NCBI RefSeq assembly: GCF_905171765.1
Contig: NC_053391.1
Span: 689,373,257 to 689,437,256, forward strand
Source of the DNA: Bufo bufo
Taxonomy: Eukaryota; Chordata; Amphibia; Anura; Bufonidae
Direction of reading: 5' to 3'
Length of the DNA stretch: 64,000 bases
Below are positions 22,478 to 33,524 of this stretch, one piece after another; position 1 is the first letter of the stretch; each line of letters opens with the position of its first letter. The position numbers were made by a program, and so were the translations under genes. The notes under the pieces are model-generated. The model had not been told where the DNA came from and made no database searches. It saw nothing but the letters and a program-made list of their open reading frames with translations.

Positions 22478-22678
22478 AGGGGGGTCGTTGATCCAGGGAG
22501 TTAGTCTGATGCCTGATTGGGGTCGGGAAGGAATTTTTTATTCCCCTAAAGTGGTGAAAATTGGCTTCTACCTCGCAGGTTTTTTTTTTGCCTTCCTCTG
22601 GATCAACTTGCAGGATAACAGGCCGAACTGGATGGACAAATGTCTTTTTTCGGCCTTATGTACTATGTTACTATGTTA

Positions 22679-22890
22679 GATGGATTTTGCTGAAATTAGA
22701 TTTCAGTCTCACAAATGAAGCACAGGGGTACACTACACAAAAAATAGTGGATATGTCACTCCACTATGGAACAGATGGATTTGCTAAATATATGTGCCTG
22801 GCTGTCACATATGCAGTACAGGCTTCTGTGGTACTTTACACCAAAAAATGGGAATTTGTAGCCCTACAATGTAACAGCGGTATTTACTGG
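22679..22890. repeat. 5' sub-repeat block of hAT element 1 (second part)
   Basis: Matches 39690-39785 (CACAAATGAAGCACA, GGGTACACTACA, GGAACAGATGGATTTGCT). It ends TATTTACTGG, the target of the next insertion. Confidence 0.65.
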
Positions 22891-23470
22891 TAGTGATGGA
22901 CGAACATCTGCCGGGACGGTTCGCGAACGCTATCAAATGTTCACGAACCGCAAGTTCGCGGCGGGACCCATTCATTTTAATAGCAGGAGAACCTTAAAAA
23001 CCTTCAGCTCATATTTGCAGCCAAGAAATAATTACTAGAAGTGCACAAATAGTCCCACAACATGGACATTGACATACCAGATGTATTATTCGAATTTGCG
23101 ATCTCCATTCATTATTTTTTTCAATGCGAAATATCGGCCATATAGTTTTCGCGTACACGCACGCGCAAATGCACTATACAGTACCCAAATGCACTTTAAA
23201 GAAAGTATATTGGTATATAACACCCCGCTTCAATAAGTTTTTTTGGGGGATGACTGGTAGATCACCAATAATATGGTATATGTTCCAATAACGCTTGTCC
23301 CTCTATATACCTGCAGTATCGCAGCAGAACGGCACACAACTGCCGCACAATACAAATGCACTATAATATACTGTCTAACATAGAAAGTATATTATAACAT
23401 TGTACAAGGAAGGCAATCCATTAGAATATACATAAAGATAAAACGTGACCTTTAATAATGTTACTATGAG

Positions 23471-23720
23471 GGTCCATTCACACGTCCGTAAGTGTTTTGC
23501 GGATCCGCACTAGAAAATCCCTAATCTTGTCCACAATTGCGGGCAAGAGTAGGACATGTTCTATTTTTTTGCGGAAACAGAAGCACAGATGTGGAAGTGC
23601 GGAATCGCAAATGCGGATGCAGACAGCACATTCCAGCCCCATTGAAAATGAATGGGTATGCACCCGTTCCGCAAAATTACGGAACGGATGGGGACCCATT
23701 TTGCGGACGTGTGAATGGAA
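23471..23720. mobile_element. Palindromic MITE, CCATTCACACGTCCG ends
   Basis: TCCATTCACACGTCCG at 23473 is mirrored by CGGACGTGTGAATGGA near 23703-23718. Internal GCGGATCCGC and GCGGATGC are also mirrored. Its ends resemble the hairpin units of the array at 24895-26660 (CCATTCAGACGTCCG), so the two are probably relatives. Confidence 0.75.
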
Positions 23721-24672
23721 AAGATATCCCTCAAAATTAAAATAAATTAAATTATTAAAGTTAAGCAAAAAGCATAGATGTGGTAGGCAATAACAAGTGC
23801 TCGGCAGCACTAAATCAGGTGCTCGGCGGCACTGTAACGGATCTCCTGGCACACCGACCGGGTACCTCCATCAATGGATGCTCCTAGCGCTTCCCGGGGA
23901 CTCCAAGCACTCCACTCGACACCGTAAGCACTGCAGATCCCACGAACGACCGAAACTTGGTTGAGGTCTCGCCGTCTCCTACCCACCCTGGACCTACGAC
24001 AAGGCTCCAGGCTCCAGTGGGTGAACCTCTCTTCCTTCAGAGAGCGATGCAGGAACAAGTAACTGGAACAAGCTCTTACAAGAGCTAGTAGTTATAACCA
24101 GGGGAGTAGAGCAAATCTTCAGCGTATAGCAATCCCCAGTGTCGATCAGTTACCCAAACACCAGCCTCAACATGATGAAGGGTAAAACAGGAACTCCTTA
24201 TTGAACACACAAGCATTGACTTATATACACATTTTCCAACAAGGGTACCACCCCCGAGGACCTGGTTGGGAACTGAGGACATAACATAGCAGCCAATCCT
24301 TTACAGTTTAAACACAAAAACTAACCCTATTCAACCAACACAATGGCATGGTCTGTGACGCAATTAACAAACACAATATGCAAGCAGAAATCTTCACCTC
24401 CTCCATAATGAATGAATAGGGACAGTGGAGACACATGTGATGGGATTATCTCCTGAGTGTATCATATGGTGATCTACTCACCTAGGAGTCGGCTGCTATT
24501 ATAATCAACTATCTTAACCACCTCCGGACCGCTGTACGCACAGACGCGTCCTGGAGGTGGTTGATTCATTCCTCCTGGACGCGCCGGCGCGTCCTCTCGC
24601 GAGACGCGAGATTTCCTGTGAACGCGCGCACACAGGCGCGCGCGCTCACAGGAACGGAAGGTAAGAGAGTTG

Positions 24673-24717
24673 ATCTCCAGCCTGCCAGCGGCGATCGTTC
24701 GCTGGCAGGCTGGAGAT
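24673..24717. repeat. Hairpin 1, 18-bp perfect stem
   Basis: ATCTCCAGCCTGCCAGCG (24673-24690) is exactly mirrored at 24700-24717, with a 9-base loop. Confidence 0.9.
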
Positions 24718-24737
24718 GTGTTTTTTTTAACCCCTAA

Positions 24738-24782
24738 CAGGTATATTAGACGCTGTTTTGATAACAGCGTCTAATATACCTG
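24738..24782. repeat. Hairpin 2, 20-bp perfect stem
   Basis: CAGGTATATTAGACGCTGTT (24738-24757) is exactly mirrored at 24763-24782, with a 5-base loop. Confidence 0.9.
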
Positions 24783-24840
24783 CTACCTGGTCCTCTGGTG
24801 GTCCCCTTTGTTTGGATCGACCACCAGAGGACACAGGTAG
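24783..24840. repeat. Hairpin 3, imperfect stem
   Basis: CTACCTGGTCCTCTGGTGG is mirrored by CCACCAGAGGACACAGGTAG with a two-base offset near the base; the loop is about 15 bases. Confidence 0.85.
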
Positions 24841-24894
24841 CTCAGTAAAGTAGCACCAAGCACCACTACACTACACCCCCCCCCCCCCCGTCAC

Positions 24895-26660
24895 TTATTA
24901 ACCCCTTATTAGCCCCTGATCACCCCTGATCACCCCATATAGACTCCCTGATCACCCCCCTGTCATTGATTACCCCCCTGTCATTGATCACCCCCCTGTC
25001 ATTGATCACCCCCCTGTAAAGCTCCATTCAGACGTCCGCATGATTTTTACGGATCCACTGATAGATGGATCGGATCCGCAAAACGCATCCGGACGTCTGA
25101 ATGAAGCCTTACAGGGGCGTGATCAATGACTGTGGTGATCACCCCATATAGACTCCCTGATCACCCCCCTGTCATTGATTACCCCCCTGTCATTGATCAC
25201 CCCCCTGTAAAGCTCCATTCAGATGTCCGCATGATTTTTACGGATCCACTGATAGATGGATCGGATCCGCAAAACGCATCCGGACGTCTGAATGAAGCCT
25301 TACAGGGGCGTGATCAATGACTGTGGTGATCACCCCATATAGACTCCCTGATCACCCCCCTGTAAAGCTCCATTCAGATGTCCGCATGATTTTTACGGAT
25401 GCACTGATAGATGGATCGGATCCGCAAAACGCATCCGGACGTCTGAATGAAGCCTTACAGGGGCATGATCAATGACTGTGGTGATCACCCCATATAGACT
25501 CCCTGATCACCCCCCTGTCATTGATTACACCCCTGTCATTGATCAACCCCCTGTAAAGCTCCATTCAGATGTCCACATGATTTTTACGGATGCACTGATA
25601 GATGGATCGGATCCGCAAAACGCATCCGGACGTCTGAATGAAGCCTTACAGGGGCATGATCAATGACTGTGGTTATCACCCCATATAGACTCCCTGATCA
25701 CCCCCCTGTCATTGATTACACCCCTGTCATTGATCAACCCCCTGTAAAGCTCCATTCAGATGTCCGCATGATTTTTACGGATGCACTGATAGATGGATCG
25801 GATCCGCAAAACGCATCCGGACGTCTGAATGAAGCCTTACAGGGGCGTGATCAATGACTGTGGTGATCACCCCATATAGACTCCCTGATCACCCCCCTGT
25901 CATTGATCACTCCCCTGTAAAGCTCCATTCAGATGTCCGCATGATTTTTACGGATGCACTGATAGATGGATCGGATCCGCAAAACGCATACGGACGTCTG
26001 AATGAAGCCTTACAGGGGCATGATCAATGACTGTGGTTATCACCCCATATAGACTCCCTGATCACCCCCCTGTCATTGATTACACCCCTGTCATTGATCA
26101 ACCCCCTGTAAAGCTCCATTCAGATGTCCGCATGATTTTTACGGATGCACTGATAGATGGATCGGATCCGCAAAACGCATCCGGACGTCTGAATGAAGCC
26201 TTACAGGGGCGTGATCAATGACTGTGGTAATCACCCCATATAGACTCCCTGATCACCGCACTGTCATTGATTACCCCCCTGTAAAGCTCCATTCAGACGT
26301 CCGCATGATTTTTACGGATCCACTGATAGATGGATCGGATCCGCAAAACGCATCCGGACGTCTGAATGAAGCCTTACACGGGCGTGATCAATGACTGTGG
26401 TTATCACCCCATATAGACTCCCTGATCACCCCCCTGTCATCGATTACCCCCCTGTAAAGCTCCTTTCAGATGTCCGCATGATTTTTACAGATGCACTGAT
26501 AGATGGATCGGATCCGCAAAACGCATCCGGACGTCTGAATGAAGCCTTACACGGGCATGATCAATGACTGTGGTGATCACCCCATATAGACTCCCTGATC
26601 ACCCCCCTGTCATTGATCACCCCCCCTGTCATTGGTCACCCCTCTGTAAGGCTCCATTCA
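24895..26660. repeat. Tandem array of hairpin-bearing units, about 155-191 bp
   Basis: Nine copies of GATAGATGGATCGGATCCGC are counted between about 25060 and 26520. Each unit contains CCATTCAGATGTCCG or CCATTCAGACGTCCG and its mirror CGGACGTCTGAATG about 70 bp on, so each folds into a hairpin. Between hairpins lie variable numbers of CCCCTGTCATTGATCA. Unit length differs mainly by those short repeats. Frames of 64 codons at 25126, 25472, 25663 and 26027 are repeat translations. Confidence 0.9.
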
Positions 26661-29340
26661 GACATTTTTTTGGCCCAAGTTAGCGGAATTATTTTTTTTT
26701 TTTCTTACAAAGTCTCATATTCCACTTACTTGCGTCAAAAAATAAAATCTCACATGAACTCACCATACCCCTCACGGAATCCAAATGCGTAAAAATTTTT
26801 AGACATTTATATTCCAGACTTCTTCTCACGCTTTAGGGCCCCTAGAATGCCAGGGCAGTATAAATACCCCACATGTGACCCCATTTTGGAAAGAAGACAC
26901 CCCCAGGTATTCCGTGAGGGGCATATTGAGTCCATGAAAGATTGAAATTTTTGTCCCAAGTTAGCGGAACGGGAGACTTTGTGAGAAAAAAATTAAAAAT
27001 ATCAATTTCCGCTAACTTGTGCCAAAAAAAAAAATTTCTATGAACTCGCCATGCCCCTCATTGAATACCTTGGGGTGTCTTCTTTCCAAAATGGGGTCAC
27101 ATGTGGGGTATTTATACTGCCCTGGCATTCTAGGGGCCCCAAAGCGTGAGAAGAAGTCTGGTATCCAAATGTCTAAAAATGCCCTCCTAAAAGGAATTTG
27201 GGCACCTTTGCGCATCTAGGCTGCAAAAAAGTGTCACACATCTGGTATCGCCGTACTCAGGAGAAGGTGGGGAATGTGTTTTGGGGTGTCATTTTACATA
27301 TACCCATGCTGGGTGAGAGAAATATCTTGGTCAAATGCCAACTTTGTATAAAAAAATGGGAAAAGTTGTCTTTTGTCAAGATATTTCTCTCACCCAGCAA
27401 GGGTATATGTAAAATGACACCCCAAAACACATTCCCCAACTTCTCCTGAATACGGCGATACCACATGTGTGACACTTTTTTGCAGCCTAGGTGGGCAAAG
27501 GGGCCCATATTCCAAAGAGCACCTTTCGGATTTCACAGGTCATTTACCTACTTACCACACATTAGGGCCCCTGGAAAATGCCAGGGCAGTATAACTACCC
27601 CACAAGTGACCCCATTTTGGAAAGAAGACACCCCAAGGTATTCCGTGAGGGGCATGGCGAGTTCCTAGAATTTTTTATTTTTTGTCACAAGTTAGTGGAA
27701 AATGCTGCTTTTTTTTTTTTTCATACAAAGTCTCATATTCCACTAACTTGTGACAAAAAATAAAAACTTCTATAAACTCACTATGCCCATCAGCGAATAC
27801 CTTGGGGTCTCTTCTTTCCAAAATGGGGTCACTTGTGGGGTAGTTATACTGCCCTGGCATTCTAGGGGCCCAAATGTGTGGTAAGGAGTTTGAAATCAAA
27901 TTCTGTAAAAAATGACCTGTGAAATCCGAAAGGTGCTCTTTGGAATATGGGCCCCTTTGCCCACCTAGGCTGCAAAAAAGTGTCACACATCTGGTATCTC
28001 CGTACTCAGGAGAAGTTGGGGAATGTGTTTTGGGGTGTCATTTTACATATACCCATGCTGAGTGAGATAAATATCTTGGCAAAAGACAACTTTTCCCATT
28101 TTTTTATACAAAGTTGGCATTTGACCAAGATATTTATCTCACCCAGCATGGGTATATGTAAAAAGACACCCCAAAACACATTCCTCAACTTCTCCTGAGT
28201 ACGGAGATACCAGATGTGTGACACTTTTTTGCAGCCTAGGTGGGCAAAGGGGTCCATATTCCAAAGAGCACCTTTCGGATTTCACAGGTCATTTTTTAGA
28301 GAATTTGATTTCAAACTCCTTACCACACATTTGGGCCCCTAGAATGCCAGGGCAGTATAACTACCCCACAAGTGACCCCATTTTGGAAAGAAGAGACCCC
28401 AAGGTATTCGCTGATGGGCATAGTGAGTTCATGGAAGTTTTTATTTTTTGTCACAAGTTAGTGGAATATGAGACTTTGTATGAAAAAAAATAAAAAATAA
28501 ATAAATCATCATTTTCCACTAACTTGTGACAAAAAATAAAAAATTCTAGGAACTTGCCATGCCCCTCACGGAATACCTTGGGGTGTCTTCTTTCCAAAAT
28601 GGGGTCACTTGTGGGGTAGTTATACTGCCCTGGCATTCTAGGGGCCCAAATGTGTGGTAAGAAGTTTGAAATCAAATTCTGTAAAAAATGACCTGTGAAA
28701 TCCGAAAGGTGCTCTTTGGAATATGGGCCCCTTTGCCCACCTAGGCTGCAAAAAAGTGTCACACATCTGGTATCTCCGTACTCAGGAGAAGGTGGGGAAT
28801 GTGTTTTGGGGTGTCATTTTACATATACCCATGCTGGGTGAGAGAAATATATTGGCAAAAGACAACTTTTCCCATTTTTTTATACAAAGTTGGCATTTGA
28901 CCAAGATATTTCTCTCACCCAGCATGGGTATATATAAAATGACACCCCAAAACACATTCCCCACCTTCTCCTGAGTACGGAGATACCAGATGTGTGACAC
29001 TTTTTTGCAGCCTAGGTGGGCAAAGGGGCCCATATTCCAAAGAGCACCTTTCGGATTTCACAGGTCATTTTTTACAGAATTTGATTTCAAACTCCTTACC
29101 ACACATTTGGGCCCCTAGAATGCCAGGGCAGTATAACCACCCCACAAGTGACCCCATTTTGGAAAGAAGAGACCCCAAGGTATTCGCTGATGGGCATAGT
29201 GAGTTCATAGAAGTTTTTATTTTTTGTCACAAGTTAGTGGAATATGAGACTTTGTAAGAAAAGAAAAAAAAATCATCATTTTCCACTAACTTGTGACAAA
29301 AAATAAAAAGGTCTCTGAACTCACTATGCCCATCAGCGAA
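26661..29340. repeat. Array of alternating inverted units, 388 bp each
   Basis: The phrase TTTGCAGCCTAGGTGGGCAA and its mirror alternate along the array. The + copies of one landmark lie near 27198, 27947 and 28723 and the - copies near 27508, 28257 and 29033, so head-to-head pairs repeat every 749-776 bp. One axis of symmetry is at about 28102, inside CAACTTTTCCCATTTTTTTA, and another near 28490 in an A-rich stretch. The paired frames on both strands are translations of this symmetry and not genes. Confidence 0.85.
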
Positions 29341-29869
29341 TACCTTAGGGTGTGTACTTTCCGAAATGGGGTCATTTGTGGGGTGTTTGTACTGTCAGGC
29401 CATTGTAGAACCTCAGGAAACATGGCAGGTGCTCAGAAAGTCAGATCTGCTTCAAAAAGCGGAAATTCACATTTTTGTACCATAGTTTGTAAACGCTATA
29501 ACTTTTACCCAAACCATTTTTTTTTTACCCAAACATTTTTTTTTTATCAAAGACATGTAGAACAATAAATTTAGAGCAAAATTTATATATGGATCTCGTT
29601 TTTTTTGCAAAATTTTACAACTGAAAGTGAAAAATGTCATTTTTTTGCAAAAAAATCGTTAAATTTCGATTAATAACAAAAAAAGTAAAAGTGTCAGCAG
29701 CAATGAAATACCACCAAATGAAAGCTCTATTAGTGAGAAGAAAAGGAGGTAAAATTAATTTGGGTGGTAAGTTGCATGACCGAGCAATAAACGGTGAAAG
29801 TAGTGTAGGTCAGAAGTGTAAAAAGTGGCCTGGTCTTTCAGGGTGTTTAAGCACTGGGGGCTGAGGTGG
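29341..29869. other. Right subterminal part of the TTAA element
   Basis: AT-rich, non-coding. Ends CTGGGGGCTGAGGTGG before the TTAA. Short frames here have no family features. Confidence 0.6.
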
Positions 29870-30033
29870 TTAATCCCATCACTAACACAATCAGTGGGAG
29901 TCTCAGTGCAGAGTTAACCCTTTTTGTGTTGCTGAATCCACACCATGCACCTTTAATGGGCAATAGGAAATATGTGGCATATAAATTACACACATAAATC
30001 AGGGTTCATAGTTCCTTGTAACTCCAAAAGGTC

Positions 30034-31758
30034 TTAGGGGGTCTCCATAGTTCTCGGTGCATAGTCTGTAGGAAGGAGGCTGGCCCTCAGGCTTCTCCAG
30101 CAGCCCCAGTGACGGTTCAGTCCGTCACATTTCTCCCCTCCCAACGGTAGACTAACCAGGTACCTGACCTCCTGTCGGTCGGTGCCTGAGTTAGTCAAAT
30201 AGCCCACCCATAAACAAACACTGGTCCTGTTGAACTCTGGGGCCTCGCTCTGTTCTGTATGTCCCCAGCTGTCGAGTGGGCATCTGCTACTCCTTGCTTC
30301 ATTGTTGTTCTCTAGCTTGGAGCTGTAGGTACTTGGTGGGCAGAGGCCGACTGCGCTCTGCCCAGATGCCAGCTCTTCCGCTGGGGTAGCCAGTGGGGAG
30401 TCAGGCTCTGGACAAGAGGATAGGGGAGGGCAGAGGCCGACTGCACTCTGCCCAGATGCCAGCTCTTCCGCTAGGGTACCCTGTGGGGAGTCCGGCTCTG
30501 GAGAAGAGGATAGGGGAGGGCAGTGGCCAACTGCACTTTGACCAGATGCCAGCTCTTCTGCTGGGGTAGCCTGTGGGGAGTCAGCCTCTGGATAAGAGGA
30601 TAGGGGAGGGCAGAGGCCAACTGCGCTCTGCCCAGATGCCAGCTCTTCCGTTCGGATGGGGTCAGGGAATCCTGCCCCCAGGACCTTGTTGCGGATCAGC
30701 TGTGGAGAGGAGGGATCGTTTACCTCCTCCTCCTGGCATTCCTGCGGGGTTGGTGGGGGATCCGTACCGGCCGTCCAGCATCCCGGTAGGCCTGGTGCAG
30801 AGACTGCGGTCCAATCTGCACCATCGGAGTTAGGGGTGCTGTCCCCCTGTGGTTGGAGAGAGAGACCGATTGTATCCTCTCCCTTCAAGGTACACTGCCG
30901 CTGGGGAATGGAGACGATGCTCTCCTCTCCCTGCAAAACATACTTCCACTGGGGAGCAGGACCGACTGTCCCTACTCCCTGAAACTCCGGCTGCCGTTGG
31001 GGATCTGGGCTGACCGCCCAGCATCCCTGTAGGGCCGGTGGAGAGATCTCGGACCCATCTCCACCTGCCATATGGGGTTCCCCCCAGGACCAGTCTATGA
31101 GGTCCCCTACCTCTGTAGCTGGTACTGAAGCAGGGGATACTTCAGTCGGGTCTTCCCAGCTGTAGGGTTGTAGGTCTGGGACTGCCACCCAGCTCTCTGG
31201 CAGTGTATATTGGGGCCGAATTGAGCTGAAGAAGTATTGGTAATCCTGCTCCAGCTCCCACTCCTTTGTCACTAGAGATGCCAGGTCTTCTCTCACCTCT
31301 CTCGCTGTAGCCCAATCATGCATAGCCTCCCTGTAGTCATAGATATCCCAGAACAGGGACTCTCCAGCATCTCCGAACTCCGGTTCTGTGAAGTTCTCAA
31401 ACAACAGGCCAGGGCTATTATAATCCTCACCCTCGGGTCTGTCGTGCTCAGCCATCCAGGGGGAGTGCCGAATCACATACCACCAGAGTGCCTGGTAGGC
31501 GTCGTCTAGCCAAAGCTCCTTCCATACCAGGCTCTCGAGTTCTGTCACCCACTCATCCAGGGGCTGCTTTCCCAGAAGGGGCATTCGCAGGGCCACTCGC
31601 ATCCGCAACTGCTGCTCCTCACTGGGGAGACTCTCGCCCCGTCGGCGCTGTACATCTTCCAGGGCCTCGTACCAGACGCCTTTCCGGACTGCATCCCTCC
31701 AGTCTGGGTCATCCTCCTCCTCATAGTGGAACGCTGTTCGAAGACTAGCCGATTCCAT
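30034..31758 (-). CDS. gag-like protein, 574 codons
   Basis: The only long frame of the LTR element. The N-terminal third is acidic and Trp-rich, with DDPDWRDAVRKGVWYEAL at the start and PLDEWVTELESLVWKELW near residue 105, compatible with a capsid-type helical domain but not matched to a named family. From about residue 370 a unit of about 30 residues, EELASGQSAVGLCPPLSS, repeats four times. No zinc knuckle or protease motif. The frame runs past the polypurine tract and stops inside the 3' LTR at 30034. The start is the first ATG after the 5' LTR (116 bp from it). Role as packaging protein is inference from position. Confidence 0.6.
   Translation of the reverse strand: MESASLRTAFHYEEEDDPDWRDAVRKGVWYEALEDVQRRRGESLPSEEQQLRMRVALRMPLLGKQPLDEWVTELESLVWKELWLDDAYQALWWYVIRHSPWMAEHDRPEGEDYNSPGLLFENFTEPEFGDAGESLFWDIYDYREAMHDWATAREVREDLASLVTKEWELEQDYQYFFSSIRPQYTLPESWVAVPDLQPYSWEDPTEVSPASVPATEVGDLIDWSWGEPHMAGGDGSEISPPALQGCWAVSPDPQRQPEFQGVGTVGPAPQWKYVLQGEESIVSIPQRQCTLKGEDTIGLSLQPQGDSTPNSDGADWTAVSAPGLPGCWTAGTDPPPTPQECQEEEVNDPSSPQLIRNKVLGAGFPDPIRTEELASGQSAVGLCPPLSSYPEADSPQATPAEELASGQSAVGHCPPLSSSPEPDSPQGTLAEELASGQSAVGLCPPLSSCPEPDSPLATPAEELASGQSAVGLCPPSTYSSKLENNNEARSSRCPLDSWGHTEQSEAPEFNRTSVCLWVGYLTNSGTDRQEVRYLVSLPLGGEKCDGLNRHWGCWRSLRASLLPTDYAPRTMETP
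30130..30143 (-). promoter_or_regulatory. Polypurine tract
   Basis: On minus GGGAGGGGAGAAA directly precedes the 3' LTR start TGTGACGG. This is the usual primer site for second-strand synthesis and fixes the orientation of the element. Confidence 0.75.
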
Positions 31759-31874
31759 CCTGCTGTAGACAGGGGCGCTGTACGGATACTAGCGTTGCCC
31801 TTAATATACTCCACCAACGGTGTCTCCGAGCTGCTCCTCCTCGCACTAGGACACCATCCCACTGCTGCCACTAA
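31759..31874 (-). other. Leader between 5' LTR and gag-like frame
   Basis: On minus the LTR ends GATCCGTTACA and is followed by TTAGTGGCAGCAGTGGGAT, where a tRNA primer-binding site is expected. I cannot name the tRNA. Confidence 0.45.
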
Positions 31875-32808
31875 TGTAACGGATCTCCTGGCACCCCGAC
31901 CGGGTACCTCTGTCGATGGATGCTCCTAGCGCTTCTCGAGGACTCCAAGCACACCACTCGACACCGAAAGCACTGCAGACCCCACGAACCGCCGAAGCTT
32001 GGTTGAGGTCTCGCCGTCGCCTACACACCCTGGACCTACGACAAGGCTCCAGTGGGTGAACCTCTTTTCCTTCAGAGAGTGATGCAGGAACAAGTAACTG
32101 GAACAAGCTCTTACAAGAGCTAGTAGTTATAACCAGGGGAGTAGAGAAAATCTTCAGCGTATAGCAATCCCCAGTGTCGATCAGTTACCCAAACACCAGC
32201 CTCAACATGATGAAGGGTAAAACAGGAACTCCTTATTGAACACACAAGCATTGACTTATATACACATTTTTCAACAAGGGTACCACCCCCGTGGACCTGG
32301 TTGGGAACTGAGGACATAACATAGCGGCCAATCCTTTACAGTTTAAACACAAAAACTAACCCTATTCAACAAACACAATGGCATTGTCTGTGACGCAATT
32401 AACAAACACAACATGCAAGCAGAAATCTTCACCTCCTCCATAATGAATGAATAGGGACAGTGGAGACACATGTGATGGGATCATTTCCTGAGTGTATCAT
32501 ATGGTGATCTACTCACCTAGGAGTCGGCTGCTATTATAATCAACTATCTTAATCCCATCACTAACACAATCAGTGGGAGTCTCAGTGCAGAGTTAACCCT
32601 TTTTGTGTTGCTGAATCCACACCATGCACCTTTAATGGGCAATAGGAAATATGTGGCATATAAATTACACACATAAATCAGGGTTCATAGTTCCTTCTAC
32701 CCCCAAAAGGTCTTAGGGGGTCTCCATAGTTCTCGGTCCATAGTCTGTAGGAAGGAGGCTGGCCCTCAGGCTTCTCCAGCAGCCCCAGTGACGGCTCAGT
32801 CTGTCACA
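31875..32808 (-). repeat. 5' LTR, intact, 934 bp
   Basis: Starts (plus reading) TGTAACGGATCTCCTGG and ends CAGTCTGTCACA. It is the uninterrupted copy that shows the empty TTAA site. On minus TATATAAG at 32255-32262 is a candidate TATA box. Confidence 0.85.
32255..32262 (-). promoter_or_regulatory. Candidate TATA box of the LTR
   Basis: TATATAAG on the minus strand, mid-LTR, in the sense direction of the gag-like frame. Confidence 0.4.
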
Positions 32809-32813
32809 GGCAC

Positions 32814-33524
32814 CAAATCAGAAACCATATATCCTACCACAATCCGGGGGGTTCCAGTGCACATCGATGAATCCCGGAGGGAAAGCAAAAAACATCTATC
32901 CCTGGGCTAGATGATGATGTGGTATTGAAGGACAGGGTGGGCAAAGAACTGTCCCTGATATTGCCCTACAGGGGGGTGCTATTATGGCCCTGATAGCCTA
33001 ACCACAGATCACCCACCCTGATAAGAGCGACCCCGTCCGGAACCTTACCCTATATAAAAATGGCCCTAGTAAGCCCCTAGGCCCCTGACTTCCAGGTGAT
33101 CACTATATAGATCTATGTGTTTTTGACTCATTATAAAAGTATATTATAAGTATATCGCACCCCTCTGTGTATCACACCTATCGATAGCTCACCTATACCA
33201 GTCCTTAAAAGGACTTTTGTGGCCCTATTAGCTAGCATTTGGTGTCCCTAACAGCCTGTCCCTGCTCCACACAGCAACCTCTCTTTACACTGGCAAAACA
33301 CTGAATGTAAAATGGCGGCCAGATCAGGTTTATTTATAAGGTAGGGGGTATGTCTATGTACTGAAGTGTCTCAATTAGCTGTCCTGTACCACCTGATTGA
33401 TGTGTCATGGGTCAAAGTTCTTCACAATGGAAAAGAATATGGCGGGCGCGAATTTTTCCATATGTTCGCATGTTCGGCGAATCGTGAACATGCAGAGTTC
33501 GCCGCAAAACGACTGCCATCTCTA
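32814..33524. other. Right part of the non-autonomous hAT
   Basis: No coding region. It ends with GTTCGGCGAATCGTGAAC, an imperfect palindrome, then CGACTGCCATCTCTA. Confidence 0.6.

Larger units (their letters stand above)
19346..22678 (+). mobile_element. CR1-type LINE, 5' truncated in ORF1
   Basis: The sequence on both sides (ATCAATGTGAAAC | ... | ATGGATTTTGCTG) matches uninterrupted hAT sub-repeat at about 39667 (ACAATGAAACTGATGGATTT), which fixes the edges to within a few bases. Inside are the end of ORF1, an endonuclease, a reverse transcriptase and a 3' end with tandem ACTATGTT, as in CR1. Start inside ORF1 is typical of 5' truncation. It has no flanking duplication, also usual for CR1. 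Confidence 0.85.
24518..29869. mobile_element. Non-autonomous TTAA element (piggyBac or Kolobok type)
   Basis: The ends CCACCTCCGG (24518) and CTGAGGTGG (29869) are inverted. TTAA lies on both sides (24514-24517, 29870-29873), and the intact LTR at about 32552 shows the empty site CTATCTTAATCCC. TTAA targeting is used by the piggyBac and Kolobok superfamilies; the ends alone do not decide which. The 5.35-kb interior holds three hairpins, a tandem array of hairpin-bearing units, and an array of alternating inverted units, with no transposase. Confidence 0.85.
23833..30129 (-). repeat. 3' LTR, split by the TTAA element
   Basis: LTR sequence is 23833-24517 plus 29874-30129; the TTAA at 24514-24517 is repeated at 29870-29873. 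It differs from the intact LTR by substitutions and a short duplication (AGGCTCCAGGCTCCAG near 24003). The 3' end carries GTCCGTCACA. Confidence 0.85.
23833..32808 (-). mobile_element. LTR retroelement without pol
   Basis: Two LTRs in direct order start TGTAACGGATCTCCTGGC (23833, 31875) and end GTCACA or GTCCGTCACA (30129, 32808). The flanking 5-bp duplication GGCAC is at 23828-23832 and 32809-32813. Transcription is on minus: the 5' LTR is 31875-32808, then about 1.75 kb of interior, then the 3' LTR, which is split by the TTAA element. The interior holds one long gag-like frame and no protease, polymerase or integrase, so it depends on a partner for movement. It sits in the non-autonomous hAT. 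Confidence 0.85.
22891..33524. mobile_element. Non-autonomous hAT, swollen by an LTR element
   Basis: The ends are TAGTGATGG (22891) and CCATCTCTA (33524), inverted copies with one mismatch. The flanking 8-bp duplication TTTACTGG lies at 22883-22890 and 33525-33532. Its own sequence is 22891-23832 and 32809-33524 and has no coding region; the rest is a later LTR-element insertion. GTTCGCGAACG and GTTCACGAACC near the left end recall the GAAC-rich ends of the other hATs. Confidence 0.85.

Noticed and set aside
24895..26660. CRISPR-like array with regular hairpin repeats
   Set aside because: The setting is a eukaryotic transposon, spacers are themselves repeats and no cas genes exist.
27012..29257. 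Matching frames of 83-103 codons on both strands
   Set aside because: They mirror each other because the DNA is an alternating inverted array. No conserved domain.
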